Positions 26,918 through 36,106 of a stretch of DNA of 64,000 nt are shown in pieces. The stretch is from Deltaproteobacteria bacterium YD0425bin51. Its GTDB lineage: Bacteria; Desulfobacterota; Desulfobacteria; Desulfobacterales; YD0425bin51. How positions within the stretch are numbered: the first letter of the stretch is position 1; each line of letters starts with the position of its first letter. The DNA lies in NCBI GenBank assembly GCA_002753225.1, contig PDZS01000011.1, positions 1 through 64,000 of the forward strand. The letters are read 5' to 3'. Below the pieces are notes generated by a model that saw nothing but the letters and a program-made list of their open reading frames with translations, searched no databases and was not told the DNA's origin. A program made the position numbers and the translations under genes.

Positions 26918-28349
26918 TAAATTTTTGAGAATAAAAAAAATTATATCAGCAGATTTAATAGTAAGGGGGTTGTTTTTTTTAGTTGCCTTATTTCTCATAG
27001 CACAATCTGATCCCCTTGCTGACCTTTCTCTTAAATCAATTGTTTTTATATTAAAACCTTTAGGTGCTTCTCTATCGTTAGAAGGCTCTTCCCTTTTGTT
27101 AAAAGGACTTTTAATCCCTTGGAGCCCTGACTGCGCAGGTACTAATTTTCTTGCTGCTCTGCTACTATTAGCAGTTATAATGATACCTTCTGAACCAATT
27201 AAGTTGCTTATCTTAAGATTTATTACAGTTTTACCAGTTGCTTTTTTGGCAAACATAGCAAGGGTGTTTTTGCTTTTGCTGCTCCGTCTCATCTTATATC
27301 CCAACTGGGAAAATGATGAGATTCATATGCTTGCGGGTTTCCTAATTATGCCGCCGGCATTGTTTATAATGCTAAAAATTCCATATAATATTAAAGAAGT
27401 AATACAAATATCATTTTTAAGAATAATATATTGCACAGTAATATTTTCTCTTGCTGCAGGAAAAATTAATGAGCCAAACGGGATATTCTCTTTATTTTCC
27501 TCATTCATTTTGCTTGCAGGGGTTAATAAATATCAGGAAAAAATTAATTTTATTCCAATTTCTTTATGGTTTGCTTCTGGTGTGCTGCTTGCTTTTATAA
27601 GAATAGATTCTTTCTGGCTTGCTTGGGTTATAATCTTTCCATGTTTTTTTTCAGTATTTGCAAGCTTTAAGCTTAAAAATATTCCTTATTTTTTACTCCT
27701 TGCTGGAACTGTTCCTGTTTTTCTTTTTAATAAATTTATAATTGCAATAGTTATAGTTTCAGGTTTGTTTGCTTTAGCAGAAATATGTTTAACACAGATT
27801 GATGAAGAAGATATAAAATCTCAATTTGACATGTCCAAAATTCAGCGAAATATAGTTTCAGTTTTTTTATCATTGGCTTTATTTATGCCGTTTATTGTAC
27901 CGTTTATGAATTTTCATGATACAAAAGATAATTACTCTAAACCTCCAGAAGAAATTTCCAAAAATGCTGTCGGATTACACGGATGGCAATTAAAAATTGC
28001 GGGAATGCCTATCGGAACTAAAGTTTTCTGGTACGAAGCCAGAAAAGGTGATAGACATCATGCTTTATATACATGTCTGAGATTTGGAGGTAAAAAACCA
28101 GTTCCATTTCAAGACAAAAAAAATAGTAACGCATTACTTTCTGACGGCTATTGGCTTAAAGAATTTTTTCTTCATAAAGGGAGGCTTATTGAAACGTATG
28201 ATGAATATATTTTTTCAAGCCTATTTTCAGGATATGACAAAGGTGTGCATATAATAATAGAGGCACCGGCAAATCTTCCTTATGAAACACGAGAAAAAGC
28301 TGAAAAAGCTCTTAGACGGTTTATCAAAAAATATTACTTGTTTTTATAG
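26907..28349 (+). CDS. Exosortase-family transpeptidase with C-terminal periplasmic domain
   Basis: The 480-residue polytopic membrane protein has about nine to ten hydrophobic segments. Exosortase catalytic positions are Cys76 in PDCAGTN (the usual motif is CSG), Arg119 in NIARV and His140 in EIHMLAGF. After the last membrane segment (about residue 335) comes a soluble domain of about 130 residues (VGLHGWQLKIAGMP, RFGGKKPVPF). Its position resembles EpsI, which is often separate or fused, but the match is uncertain. It would cleave the C-terminal signal of its neighbour and attach it to a surface acceptor. It overlaps the substrate gene by 11 nt and heads the polysaccharide locus. Confidence 0.8.
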   Translation: MTNNKFLRIKKIISADLIVRGLFFLVALFLIAQSDPLADLSLKSIVFILKPLGASLSLEGSSLLLKGLLIPWSPDCAGTNFLAALLLLAVIMIPSEPIKLLILRFITVLPVAFLANIARVFLLLLLRLILYPNWENDEIHMLAGFLIMPPALFIMLKIPYNIKEVIQISFLRIIYCTVIFSLAAGKINEPNGIFSLFSSFILLAGVNKYQEKINFIPISLWFASGVLLAFIRIDSFWLAWVIIFPCFFSVFASFKLKNIPYFLLLAGTVPVFLFNKFIIAIVIVSGLFALAEICLTQIDEEDIKSQFDMSKIQRNIVSVFLSLALFMPFIVPFMNFHDTKDNYSKPPEEISKNAVGLHGWQLKIAGMPIGTKVFWYEARKGDRHHALYTCLRFGGKKPVPFQDKKNSNALLSDGYWLKEFFLHKGRLIETYDEYIFSSLFSGYDKGVHIIIEAPANLPYETREKAEKALRRFIKKYYLFL

Positions 28350-28386
28350 TATGCTGAATTTATAATCTTTTTATTTATTAATTTAA

Positions 28387-29364
28387 ATGGTTATGTATAT
28401 GTATGATGTTTCAATTGTTATTGTTTCTTATAACACCAAAAATTTGACAAGAAAATGTCTTTTATCTGTCCAAAAATTTGCAGGTAATGTCAGTCATGAA
28501 GTAATAGTTGTTGATAATGCTTCCTCAGATGGATCAGCTGAGATGATTGAATCTGAATTTAATTGGGTTAAGCTCATCAGATTAAGCAATAATTTGGGTT
28601 TTGCAGCAGGAAATAACAGAGCTATTGAAGTAGCTAAAGGGCGCTATATTCTTTTATTAAATTCAGATGCTTTTTTAGATAAGGGAATTCTTGAAAATAC
28701 AATTGCATATATGGATAAAAATCCTCGTATTGGCGTTTTAGGATGCAAACTGATAAATCCAGATGGAACGTTGCAGCCTTCAGCAAGAAGCCTGCCTTCT
28801 CCTTTAAATAAAATACTTCATATCAGCGGTCTTTCAAGCAGGTTCCCAAAATCACGTTTTTTTGGACGAGTCGATTATTCATGGTGGGATCATTCTGCAC
28901 CTAAAATTGTTGGATGGGTAGTAGGAGCTTATTTCCTCATAAGGGAGGAAACTATTTCCCAGATTGGTTGTTTGGATGAGAGATATTTTTTATATTTTGA
29001 AGAGATTGATTTCTGTTTATCAGCAAAAAGAGCTGGCTGGGATGTTGTATTTTATCCTCTGGCAGAGGTTGTTCATATCGGAGGTCAGAGCTCTCTACTC
29101 ACTAATCAGATAATTTCAGAAAAAGGGAGACAAAGAGTTTCAATAAGGTTAAAAAGTGAGTTCAGATATTATCGTAAGATGTATGGGGTATTATCTGTAA
29201 TAATCTCCGCATTCATAGAATCAGCTTGGAATATTACTGTAATGATAAAAAACCTTATTTCAAAAAATAAGGAATCACAAAATAAAATTACTCAATCAAG
29301 AATACACCTTAGGCTTATCTTTAAAACCTTAATAAATGACAAGTTTGGAAAAGGGCAAAATTGA
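28387..29364 (+). CDS. Family 2 glycosyltransferase
   Basis: The 325-residue protein has a GT-A fold: VSIVIVSYN near residue 8, DNASSDGS (nucleotide-binding) at about 40-47, LLLNSDAFL (DxD-like) and later EEIDFCLSAKRAGW and VHIGGQS. It resembles rhamnosyltransferase-type GT2 enzymes of O-antigen and EPS loci. The C-terminal 70 residues carry a hydrophobic stretch that may associate with the membrane. The start is uncertain among three close ATG codons (28387, 28393, 28399), with no clear ribosome-binding site. It ends in a 4-nt overlap with the next acyltransferase. The sugar is unknown. Confidence 0.88.
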   Translation: MVMYMYDVSIVIVSYNTKNLTRKCLLSVQKFAGNVSHEVIVVDNASSDGSAEMIESEFNWVKLIRLSNNLGFAAGNNRAIEVAKGRYILLLNSDAFLDKGILENTIAYMDKNPRIGVLGCKLINPDGTLQPSARSLPSPLNKILHISGLSSRFPKSRFFGRVDYSWWDHSAPKIVGWVVGAYFLIREETISQIGCLDERYFLYFEEIDFCLSAKRAGWDVVFYPLAEVVHIGGQSSLLTNQIISEKGRQRVSIRLKSEFRYYRKMYGVLSVIISAFIESAWNITVMIKNLISKNKESQNKITQSRIHLRLIFKTLINDKFGKGQN

Positions 29365-29951
29365 ATCCTGTTCTAAAAATAAAACATATCTATTATCGTT
29401 TAAGATTAATTTTAAATCATGGCTATTACACCCAATATTTAAAAAAACAGGGTGTTAAAATCGGTAAAAATTCTGTTATAATCTATCCATCTTATATTGA
29501 TGGAAGGCTCCCATATCTTCTTGAGGTTGGAGACAATGTTGTTATGAGCCAAAATCTAACAATTTTAACACACGATGCAACATCTGCTTTTGCAGGTGAT
29601 CTCATAAAGATTGGGCGAGTTAGGATATTGGATCATAGTTTTATCGGAGCAAATACCACAATCCTTTGCAATATATCAATAGGACCAAATTCAATAGTAG
29701 GTGCAGGTTCAGTAGTTTCAAAAGACATTCCTCCAGATACAGTCTATTCAGGAAATCCTGCACGGTTTATATGTACTGTAGAACAATTTATTGCAAAACA
29801 TAAACAGGCTTCTGAAGAAAAAAAAATATTTGAAGGAAAGCATTTTAGGCATCCATATATACCAGATTCGTCAAAACAGTTTTTAAAAGATAGCTTAAGT
29901 GATACATTTGGTTATTTTTGTGCAAAACTTCCTGAAAATAGGAAAATATGA
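29361..29951 (+). CDS. Left-handed beta-helix acyltransferase (WbbJ/hexapeptide type)
   Basis: The 196-residue protein has hexapeptide repeats at about 60-140 (IGANTTILCNISIGPNSIVGAGSVVSKDIP) and the conserved PARFI end. Members acetylate sugars using acetyl-CoA. It overlaps the flanking genes by 4 nt on each side, so it is tightly embedded in the operon. It probably O-acetylates a sugar of the repeat unit. The acceptor cannot be told. Confidence 0.88.
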   Translation: MNPVLKIKHIYYRLRLILNHGYYTQYLKKQGVKIGKNSVIIYPSYIDGRLPYLLEVGDNVVMSQNLTILTHDATSAFAGDLIKIGRVRILDHSFIGANTTILCNISIGPNSIVGAGSVVSKDIPPDTVYSGNPARFICTVEQFIAKHKQASEEKKIFEGKHFRHPYIPDSSKQFLKDSLSDTFGYFCAKLPENRKI

Positions 29952-30478
29952 ATATGCCTGACAAAATTTCAGGTATCCTTGTAATAGGTATTATGTATAT
30001 GTTTTCAATGATAGGGGTATTTAATATCCTTCGTCAAAAGGTGGAAGCTTCTTCAGAAAGAACATTCTGGATTATTTTGGTGTTTGTACTATTTCTAACC
30101 TTCCTTATCGAATCATCTGGACTGCTGGAATATTTAGCTCAGAAAACACGAAATATTTCCGCAGAAGAAGGATGGTACAGAAATCGCAGAGGGCTACAAC
30201 TCGAAGCTATTATTGGATTCTGTGCATCAGTTATGACAATTTACATTGTTCTTAAGTCATTTGTTCCTAAAGATATTTATACTCAGCGTATTTTCGTAAA
30301 TATTACTATCTTGCTAACATTTATATTTATACGTGCTGTTTCCATTCATGAAATTGATGCTCTCCTGAAAATAAAAGTTGCAGGAATTATTACACTGAAT
30401 CGTACTATTGAGATGCTTATTTTATTTTTTCTTGTCCTCAATTTGAAAAATGTCAATAAAGCAGGAGGGGAAAACTGA
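29948..30478 (+). CDS. Unrecognised membrane protein of the polysaccharide locus
   Basis: The 176-residue protein has four predicted membrane helices (about 10-28, 40-62, 95-113, 120-140) and perhaps a fifth at about 152-168. A basic cytosolic or periplasmic loop contains WYRNRRGLQLE. I do not recognise the family. It overlaps the acyltransferase by 4 nt and the export lipoprotein by 4 nt (CTGA), so it is co-translated with the Wza-like gene. A role in export or in partnering the exosortase is possible but unsupported. Confidence 0.6.
   Translation: MNMPDKISGILVIGIMYMFSMIGVFNILRQKVEASSERTFWIILVFVLFLTFLIESSGLLEYLAQKTRNISAEEGWYRNRRGLQLEAIIGFCASVMTIYIVLKSFVPKDIYTQRIFVNITILLTFIFIRAVSIHEIDALLKIKVAGIITLNRTIEMLILFFLVLNLKNVNKAGGEN
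30463..30478 (+). promoter_or_regulatory. Ribosome-binding site and CTG start codon of the export lipoprotein
   Basis: AGGAGG at 30463-30468 is followed after 6 nt by CTG at 30475, which overlaps the preceding stop as CTGA. Reading from CTG gives a complete lipoprotein signal peptide. The first in-frame ATG, at 30637, would delete it. Confidence 0.7.
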
Positions 30479-31599
30479 AAAGTAATTTTATTTTTTTTTT
30501 ATTTGCATCTATTGCTTTAATAGTAGCATGTAATCAAAAAAAACTTCCAATTTCTCCAGCAGAGCTTGTAAAAACATTTTCAATAGAACCTGTTAAACAG
30601 AAAGATTATTTTGCAAGTTCTGAAAAAATTAAAGCAATGTCAAAAGATATACATACAGGATATCTTCTTGGACCTGGTGATGAACTTTCATTAAAAGTAT
30701 GGAACAGGCCTGAAATTTCAGATGATAAAATAATAGTGGGTCCAGATGGAATTATAAATATTCTTAGGATTGGTCCCATAAATGTCATAAAAAGAACGCG
30801 GGATGATGTTACCCGTGAAATAGTAAAAAAGCTCTCGGCATTTTATGAGACACCAGAAGTAATGCTTTCAGTAAAGGCGTATAATAATAACAAGGCATTT
30901 GTGCTTGGACGCGTTGAAAATCCAGGTGTAGTAAAATTTCCAGGAAATGGGACTCTTCTTGAAGCGCTTTCACTTGCAGGAGGTCTTCCTGTAAGGCAGA
31001 GCGAGGCATTTTTAACTAAATGCGCTATAATAAGAGGTAATGATCAAATCATATGGATTGACTTGCGGGAACTTTTAAACAATGGGAATATGACGCTTAA
31101 TGCTCCAATACATAATAATGACGTTATTTTTATACCAGAAAGCGAAGATGAAATGATATATGTAATGGGTGAGGTAAAATCACCCGGAGCTGTCAAGTTG
31201 AAATCAAGGCTGACATATCTTGATGCACTTATGCTTTCTGGCGGTCCAACAGAAAATGCAAATATGAAAAAAACCTATCTTGTTCGTTTTGATGGCAAAA
31301 AAGGGATAACGCGTCAGATAGATCTTAGCAGAATGCTTGAAAAAGCTGATTTGACAGAAAATTTTTCACTGCAGGATAATGATATAATTTTCATAGCCAG
31401 AAATGGACTTAGCGACTTTAACTATGTATTACGCCAGGTTCTACCCGCATTGCAGGTTATTGATCTTACAGCAAATACGCTTGAGCGTTTTGGCACAATG
31501 ACAAAAATAAGAGAAATGCTGTATAATCAGGAAGAAATTTCATCCTCAAATGTTACCAACAATAATAATCCAAACAATATCAACAGCACAGCCAAATAG
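30475..31599 (+). CDS. Wza-like polysaccharide export outer-membrane lipoprotein
   Basis: The product is 374 residues when read from CTG 30475. It starts with a lipoprotein signal peptide: a hydrophobic core, then lipobox IVAC with the acylated Cys at about residue 19. The Poly_export domain follows (GYLLGPGDELSLKVW at about 61-75, through about 145), then two SLBB domains (VLGRVENPGVVKFPGNG and VMGEVKSPGAVKLK). It would form the outer-membrane export channel for the polysaccharide, working with the Wzc-like protein encoded next. If the ATG at 30637 were used the signal and lipid anchor would be lost, which makes that start unlikely. Confidence 0.88.
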   Translation: MKSNFIFFLFASIALIVACNQKKLPISPAELVKTFSIEPVKQKDYFASSEKIKAMSKDIHTGYLLGPGDELSLKVWNRPEISDDKIIVGPDGIINILRIGPINVIKRTRDDVTREIVKKLSAFYETPEVMLSVKAYNNNKAFVLGRVENPGVVKFPGNGTLLEALSLAGGLPVRQSEAFLTKCAIIRGNDQIIWIDLRELLNNGNMTLNAPIHNNDVIFIPESEDEMIYVMGEVKSPGAVKLKSRLTYLDALMLSGGPTENANMKKTYLVRFDGKKGITRQIDLSRMLEKADLTENFSLQDNDIIFIARNGLSDFNYVLRQVLPALQVIDLTANTLERFGTMTKIREMLYNQEEISSSNVTNNNNPNNINSTAK

Positions 31600-31600
31600 C

Positions 31601-33814
31601 ATGACTACATTTCAAAGAGCACCAATGAAACCATTTGATCCACTGGCAACCATTATACGGCACTGGTTTAAAATTGTTGTGTTTGGAATGCCTATTTTTA
31701 TTATGATCTTGCCGATACTTATGATAAAAAACACTCCTTACTATTCTGCATTTGGAAAACTGCGCATTTCTCCAGTTGTTCCAGCTCTCATAACCAGAAG
31801 CGATGAGCTGTCCATAACAGGATATTACAACAGTTATGTTCAGACTCAGGTTGACAAAATTAAAACTCCTGAGATTATCGAAACTGCTGCTAAAAAGCTG
31901 CCTGCAAGATTTCAGAGCATACTTATACCAAATGGGATTCCTTTGACAAGAGGTGCTGAAATTATAAGGAGAAGACTCATTGTTGTTCAGATGCCGGGAA
32001 CACATATTATAACTGTTACTCTGGGAGGGACAAAACCTGATGGGCTTGCTGAAATGGTCAATTCTGTTTTGGAAGTTTACTTGGAAAAGCTTCGAGAAGA
32101 AGATGAGGGGAGAGATAACAGGCGTCTAATGTATCTTAAGCAGGAAAGGGATATCAGGGGAAAAGAATTAGAAAGGCTATCAGATATTATGCATAAACTG
32201 TCAAGTGAAGCCAGCACCAGTACCTTTTCAGAAATGCACAATCTGCATGACCCTGCTTTAGTAACTTTACAGCATTCATACGTAAAGGCTTATGAAAAAA
32301 GGGTTGAAAAAGAAAATACACTTAAAGAGCTTAGGAAAGAAATTGAAAGACTTGAAAAGATTTCCCTTGATCCGCTTGTAGCTGAAATGGTTGAAAACAA
32401 TGACGCTTTAAGCCAAATTGATTTTTTTACTTACCAGATGCTTCAGCAGATGAGATCATCAATAGATGGCATAGCTAAAGACAATCCTGATAAAAAATAT
32501 ATAGACGCAAGAATGAAAGGAATGAAGGATTATCTTGAAAAAATGCGTGAAAATATTCGAGAGCGTTCCCAGTCTGTTATTTATGGCAAGCGTGATGTTG
32601 AACACCAGCAGAGACTCTTGAAAGCAGAGGCAGAATTTCGTCAAGCAAAACTGGAAGAAGAAGAAATACTAAAGGAGCGTAATCGTTTACAGCTGCTAAA
32701 ATCATCCGCATCACAATCTCTTCTTAAGGGACAGGAAATAGCTGCACAGCTTGAACACCTTAGAACAATGCTAAACAGGATAGATGAGCGGATGAATGAT
32801 TTGAAGCTTGAAAGCATGGCTCCTGGACGGATAACACTTGAAAGCAGAGCTCGCAAACCTGAATTTCCTGAAAGCGATGGTTCTAAAAAAGCATTGATAA
32901 TGGCTATAGCTCTATCCTTTGGAGTTGCAACAGCTTCTTGTATAGCTTTTGATATTCTTGACAAAAGAATACGCACTAGGAAAGATATTACATCAGCAAT
33001 AGGGGCACAACCATCATGGCCAATATCTAATTATCTTCCACATTCTATTTCAGGTGTAGAATTTCATTATGTAACCCGCTTAGATCCTCGCAATAAAGTA
33101 GCTATGTCTCTTTATACTCTTGCTGTGCATATTGACAAAGAACGTCAGGATCATAACGCAAGGATAGCTGTTTTTACAGGAGTTGATAGTTGCTCTGGAG
33201 TGACAGGGATAGCTATTAATACAGCCTATGCGCTTTCATTGATGTGCAGCGGCATTTTGGTGATAGATGCAAATCTCCTCCATCCTAATATTTCATCCCT
33301 TACAGGAATTAAATCAGAAATTAATGTGTGGGATCTTCTTGACAGAGGGAAAAGTATTGATGACTGTATATCCCCTGTTAGAGAGCATGGGTTTGATATA
33401 CTTCCCCTGTTTTTAGAGTCCCATACATCAGAACTTGGACCTATAGCACGTATTTCTCTTATAAAAGCTATTAAACAACTAAAAACACGCTATGGATTCA
33501 TTGTGATTGATGCTCCACCAATACTCATGCATGATATAACAGAATACCTTCTTGTGCATTCAGATATTGCAGCACTAATAGTACAGGGAGACAGAAGCTC
33601 TTATAGCTCAACATATTTGGCTGTTGATATAATTTTAAAACTTCAGGTACCAGCTTTAAAGCCTGTACTCAACTGGGGCGCTCCAAGGCAACGCCTGCGT
33701 ATTGAAGAAATAGCAGCATCTATTCTTAAACGTTTAGAGAATTTACTTCTGGCATTACCAGGACGGCTTGCAAAACTTTCCCTATATATTGAAAGAATAA
33801 GAGGAAAAATATAA
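31601..33814 (+). CDS. Wzc/GumC-like chain-length determinant with degenerate P-loop domain
   Basis: The product is about 737 residues. TM1 lies at about 24-44, with a large periplasmic region holding a long coiled coil (about 160-400). TM2 is at about 428-450 (ALIMAIALSFGVATASCIAF). A cytosolic BY-kinase-like domain follows at about 490-690. The Walker A position reads GVDSCSGVTGIA and lacks the usual GKS/T lysine. Walker A' is IDANLLHP and Walker B IVIDAPP. The C-terminus has no tyrosine cluster. It probably couples with the Wza-like lipoprotein to set chain length. ATG 31601 is preferred; an upstream ATG at 31550 overlaps the previous gene. Kinase activity is doubtful. Confidence 0.87.
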   Translation: MTTFQRAPMKPFDPLATIIRHWFKIVVFGMPIFIMILPILMIKNTPYYSAFGKLRISPVVPALITRSDELSITGYYNSYVQTQVDKIKTPEIIETAAKKLPARFQSILIPNGIPLTRGAEIIRRRLIVVQMPGTHIITVTLGGTKPDGLAEMVNSVLEVYLEKLREEDEGRDNRRLMYLKQERDIRGKELERLSDIMHKLSSEASTSTFSEMHNLHDPALVTLQHSYVKAYEKRVEKENTLKELRKEIERLEKISLDPLVAEMVENNDALSQIDFFTYQMLQQMRSSIDGIAKDNPDKKYIDARMKGMKDYLEKMRENIRERSQSVIYGKRDVEHQQRLLKAEAEFRQAKLEEEEILKERNRLQLLKSSASQSLLKGQEIAAQLEHLRTMLNRIDERMNDLKLESMAPGRITLESRARKPEFPESDGSKKALIMAIALSFGVATASCIAFDILDKRIRTRKDITSAIGAQPSWPISNYLPHSISGVEFHYVTRLDPRNKVAMSLYTLAVHIDKERQDHNARIAVFTGVDSCSGVTGIAINTAYALSLMCSGILVIDANLLHPNISSLTGIKSEINVWDLLDRGKSIDDCISPVREHGFDILPLFLESHTSELGPIARISLIKAIKQLKTRYGFIVIDAPPILMHDITEYLLVHSDIAALIVQGDRSSYSSTYLAVDIILKLQVPALKPVLNWGAPRQRLRIEEIAASILKRLENLLLALPGRLAKLSLYIERIRGKI

Positions 33815-34809
33815 TGAGTAAGCCAACACGTTTTTTCTATTTAATTCCAGCACTTTCTAAAAAGCGTTTTAGCTATGAAAGCCGTTGGACTCATATAAAA
33901 AGAGTTTTGTTCGGAGGGAAAAGACAGGTTCCTTCAGGCGGTGTTAAAATTATTTATCAGCACTGCGATTTGCTCAATAAAAATGGAATTCAAGCCTTTC
34001 CTGTCCATTTGGGAGATTTTGTGATAGACTGGTTTGCTCATCAATCTAATTCAATAACAACTGATAAAGCCATTTCGCTAATAAATGAGAATGATGTAGT
34101 AATCTGTCCTGAAGTTATACCAAGAGCAGCAGATATTTTTAAATGCCGCCGTAAAATAGCTTTTGTTCAGAACTGGTTTTTAACTGAGATTGCCATGAAA
34201 CAAGACAAAAGTTATGAGGATTTTGGTTTTTATGGAATTCTTGCCTGTTCTAATTATATTAAAGAATATATGTCAACTCGCTCTCGCCTTGAATGCAAGG
34301 TTGTAACAAATGGGATTGATCTAAATCTTTTCAGACCAGCACCTGAAAAAAGAATCAATATGAGAGTTCTATGTTTTAACCGAAGGAATATAGATAATTT
34401 TAGGGATGCTCGAAAACTGTTACCCGATATTTTAAATAAATCTGCTGAATTTATTGAACTTGAAAATAAATATTCACAAAATCAGGTAATCGAATTTTAT
34501 CAGAGTTCAGATATCTTTGCAGCAATAGGCTATCCAGAAGGTTTTGCCCTGCCGCCTATTGAAGCAATGGCTTGTGGCTGTTCAGTAATTGGATTTACAG
34601 GGGGGGGAGCTAAAGAATTCATGATAGACAAAGAAACAGCTTTAGTTTCTCCTGATGGCAATGTGAAGTCTTTTGCCCAAAATCTTGAGATAGTCTTGAC
34701 AGACAATGAGATTAAAGAAAAAATCCGTGTAGCCGGTATAAATAAGTCTAAAGAGTATTCCTTGAAGCGTATGGAGCATGAACTTTTAGCATTTGCAGAT
34801 TCTTTTTAA
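33814..34809 (+). CDS. Family 4 glycosyltransferase (short)
   Basis: The 331-residue protein has a GT-B C-terminal half with the GT4 signature: SDIFAAIGYPEGFALPPIEAMACGCSVIGFTGGGAKEF, given here in its two parts GFALPPIEAMACG and GFTGGG. The N-terminal half includes VPSGGVKIIYQHCDLL. It is shorter than most GT4 enzymes. The sugar donor is unknown. The start codon overlaps the last base of the Wzc-like gene, and the 3' end is followed by another GT4. Confidence 0.85.
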   Translation: MSKPTRFFYLIPALSKKRFSYESRWTHIKRVLFGGKRQVPSGGVKIIYQHCDLLNKNGIQAFPVHLGDFVIDWFAHQSNSITTDKAISLINENDVVICPEVIPRAADIFKCRRKIAFVQNWFLTEIAMKQDKSYEDFGFYGILACSNYIKEYMSTRSRLECKVVTNGIDLNLFRPAPEKRINMRVLCFNRRNIDNFRDARKLLPDILNKSAEFIELENKYSQNQVIEFYQSSDIFAAIGYPEGFALPPIEAMACGCSVIGFTGGGAKEFMIDKETALVSPDGNVKSFAQNLEIVLTDNEIKEKIRVAGINKSKEYSLKRMEHELLAFADSF

Positions 34810-34834
34810 TAAGAAAGTATTATCAAGAGGTTAT

Positions 34835-36106
34835 ATGAAAGTTCTTTTTATTATAGAGCAATGCAATCCTAAATGGGCTTCTGTTCCATTAGTAGGATTC
34901 AATTTTTACAAAAGCATCCGCAGTTTTGCCGATACTACTTTAGTTACGCATGGACGAAACAGAGAAGGTTTAGAACCTTTCCGCAGCGGGCATGATATTA
35001 TCTACATTGATGAAAGCAAGTTTATACGGAATTATTATAGAATAACATCACGTATATCTTCTTTCAGCGGTGTTATATGGCCTCTTAAACATGCGCTTAC
35101 CTATCCGGCTTATGCCGAATTTAACAAAATGGTATTTTCTATGTTTAGAGATAAAATAGAAAGCCGAGAATATGACGTTGTTCATGCTTTAACCCCTATT
35201 CTCCCCCGCTATCCACATTCAATTGTTAATGCCTGCCGAACAACCCCTTTTATTTTAGGTCCTGTTAATGGAGGGATACCCTATCCAGAAGGATTTAAAA
35301 AGATTGCGCGTAGGGAATTTTCAGCTTTAAATACTCTTCGTGTTTTTTCAAAGATATTGCCTGATTACGCAAATTCTTATAAAAAAGCTGATGCTGTTCT
35401 TTCTGGTTCAACATATACAAAAAACATGCTTCAAAAAATGTTTGACTTAGATAAAGAAAGACTTTTTCTATTTCCAGAGAATGGAATTGAGCCTAATCAA
35501 TTTTACCCGAAAGAACAAAAAGATAATAAAATTATCCTTGAGCTTTTATTTGTAGGAAGATTAGTTCCTTATAAAGGCGCAGATATGCTGATTGAAGCTT
35601 TTTACATCCTTAATCGAGAAGTTCAAATGAACTGTCGGCTTACAATAGTTGGAGATGGTCCTGAGTTGCCCAGGATTAAATATTTAGCAGAGAAATATAG
35701 ATTAAAATCTCTTATTAACTTTACAGGATGGATTTCTCAGAAGGAAACAGCAGATTATTACCGCAAGGCAGATTTGTTCTGCTTCCCATCTGTACGGGAA
35801 TTTGGGGGAGCTGTAGTTCTTGAAGCCATGTCATGCGGTTTACCTTGCATTATAGTTGATAATGGAGGAATTGCTGAATATACAAACGATGAAACAGGAT
35901 TCAAGATATCCCCAATTTCAAGAGACTCTGTTGTTAGAAAACTTGCTGAAAATATTGAGATATTATTTAATGACCGCAATCTATTAGCAAAAATGTCTGA
36001 ATCTGCTTTGAAACATTCCAAAAGTTTTTTCTGGGATTCAAAGGCAATACAGTTACTAGGTATTTACGAAAATGTTATTAAAAATAAAAGGAATAAAAAT
36101 GATTAA
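34835..36106 (+). CDS. Family 4 glycosyltransferase
   Basis: The product is 423 residues from the ATG at 34835, chosen because AAGAGG precedes it by 4-5 nt. Signature parts are LLFVGRLVPYKGADMLIEAF (acceptor/donor hinge), IVGDGPELPRIK, and the donor-binding EX7E region (REFGGAVVLEAMSCGLP). It transfers a sugar from a nucleotide donor to the growing repeat unit on the inner face of the membrane. Specificity is unknown. It overlaps the following GT4 by 8 nt. Confidence 0.9.
   Translation: MKVLFIIEQCNPKWASVPLVGFNFYKSIRSFADTTLVTHGRNREGLEPFRSGHDIIYIDESKFIRNYYRITSRISSFSGVIWPLKHALTYPAYAEFNKMVFSMFRDKIESREYDVVHALTPILPRYPHSIVNACRTTPFILGPVNGGIPYPEGFKKIARREFSALNTLRVFSKILPDYANSYKKADAVLSGSTYTKNMLQKMFDLDKERLFLFPENGIEPNQFYPKEQKDNKIILELLFVGRLVPYKGADMLIEAFYILNREVQMNCRLTIVGDGPELPRIKYLAEKYRLKSLINFTGWISQKETADYYRKADLFCFPSVREFGGAVVLEAMSCGLPCIIVDNGGIAEYTNDETGFKISPISRDSVVRKLAENIEILFNDRNLLAKMSESALKHSKSFFWDSKAIQLLGIYENVIKNKRNKND

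Noticed and set aside
26885..27304. 139-codon minus-strand open frame over the exosortase gene
   Set aside because: It lies wholly opposite a gene with clear catalytic residues and membrane helices, and it has no family features.
31580..32005. 141-codon minus-strand open frame over the Wzc-like gene
   Set aside because: The composition (many Cys, His and Asn) is that of an antisense shadow and there is no start signal.
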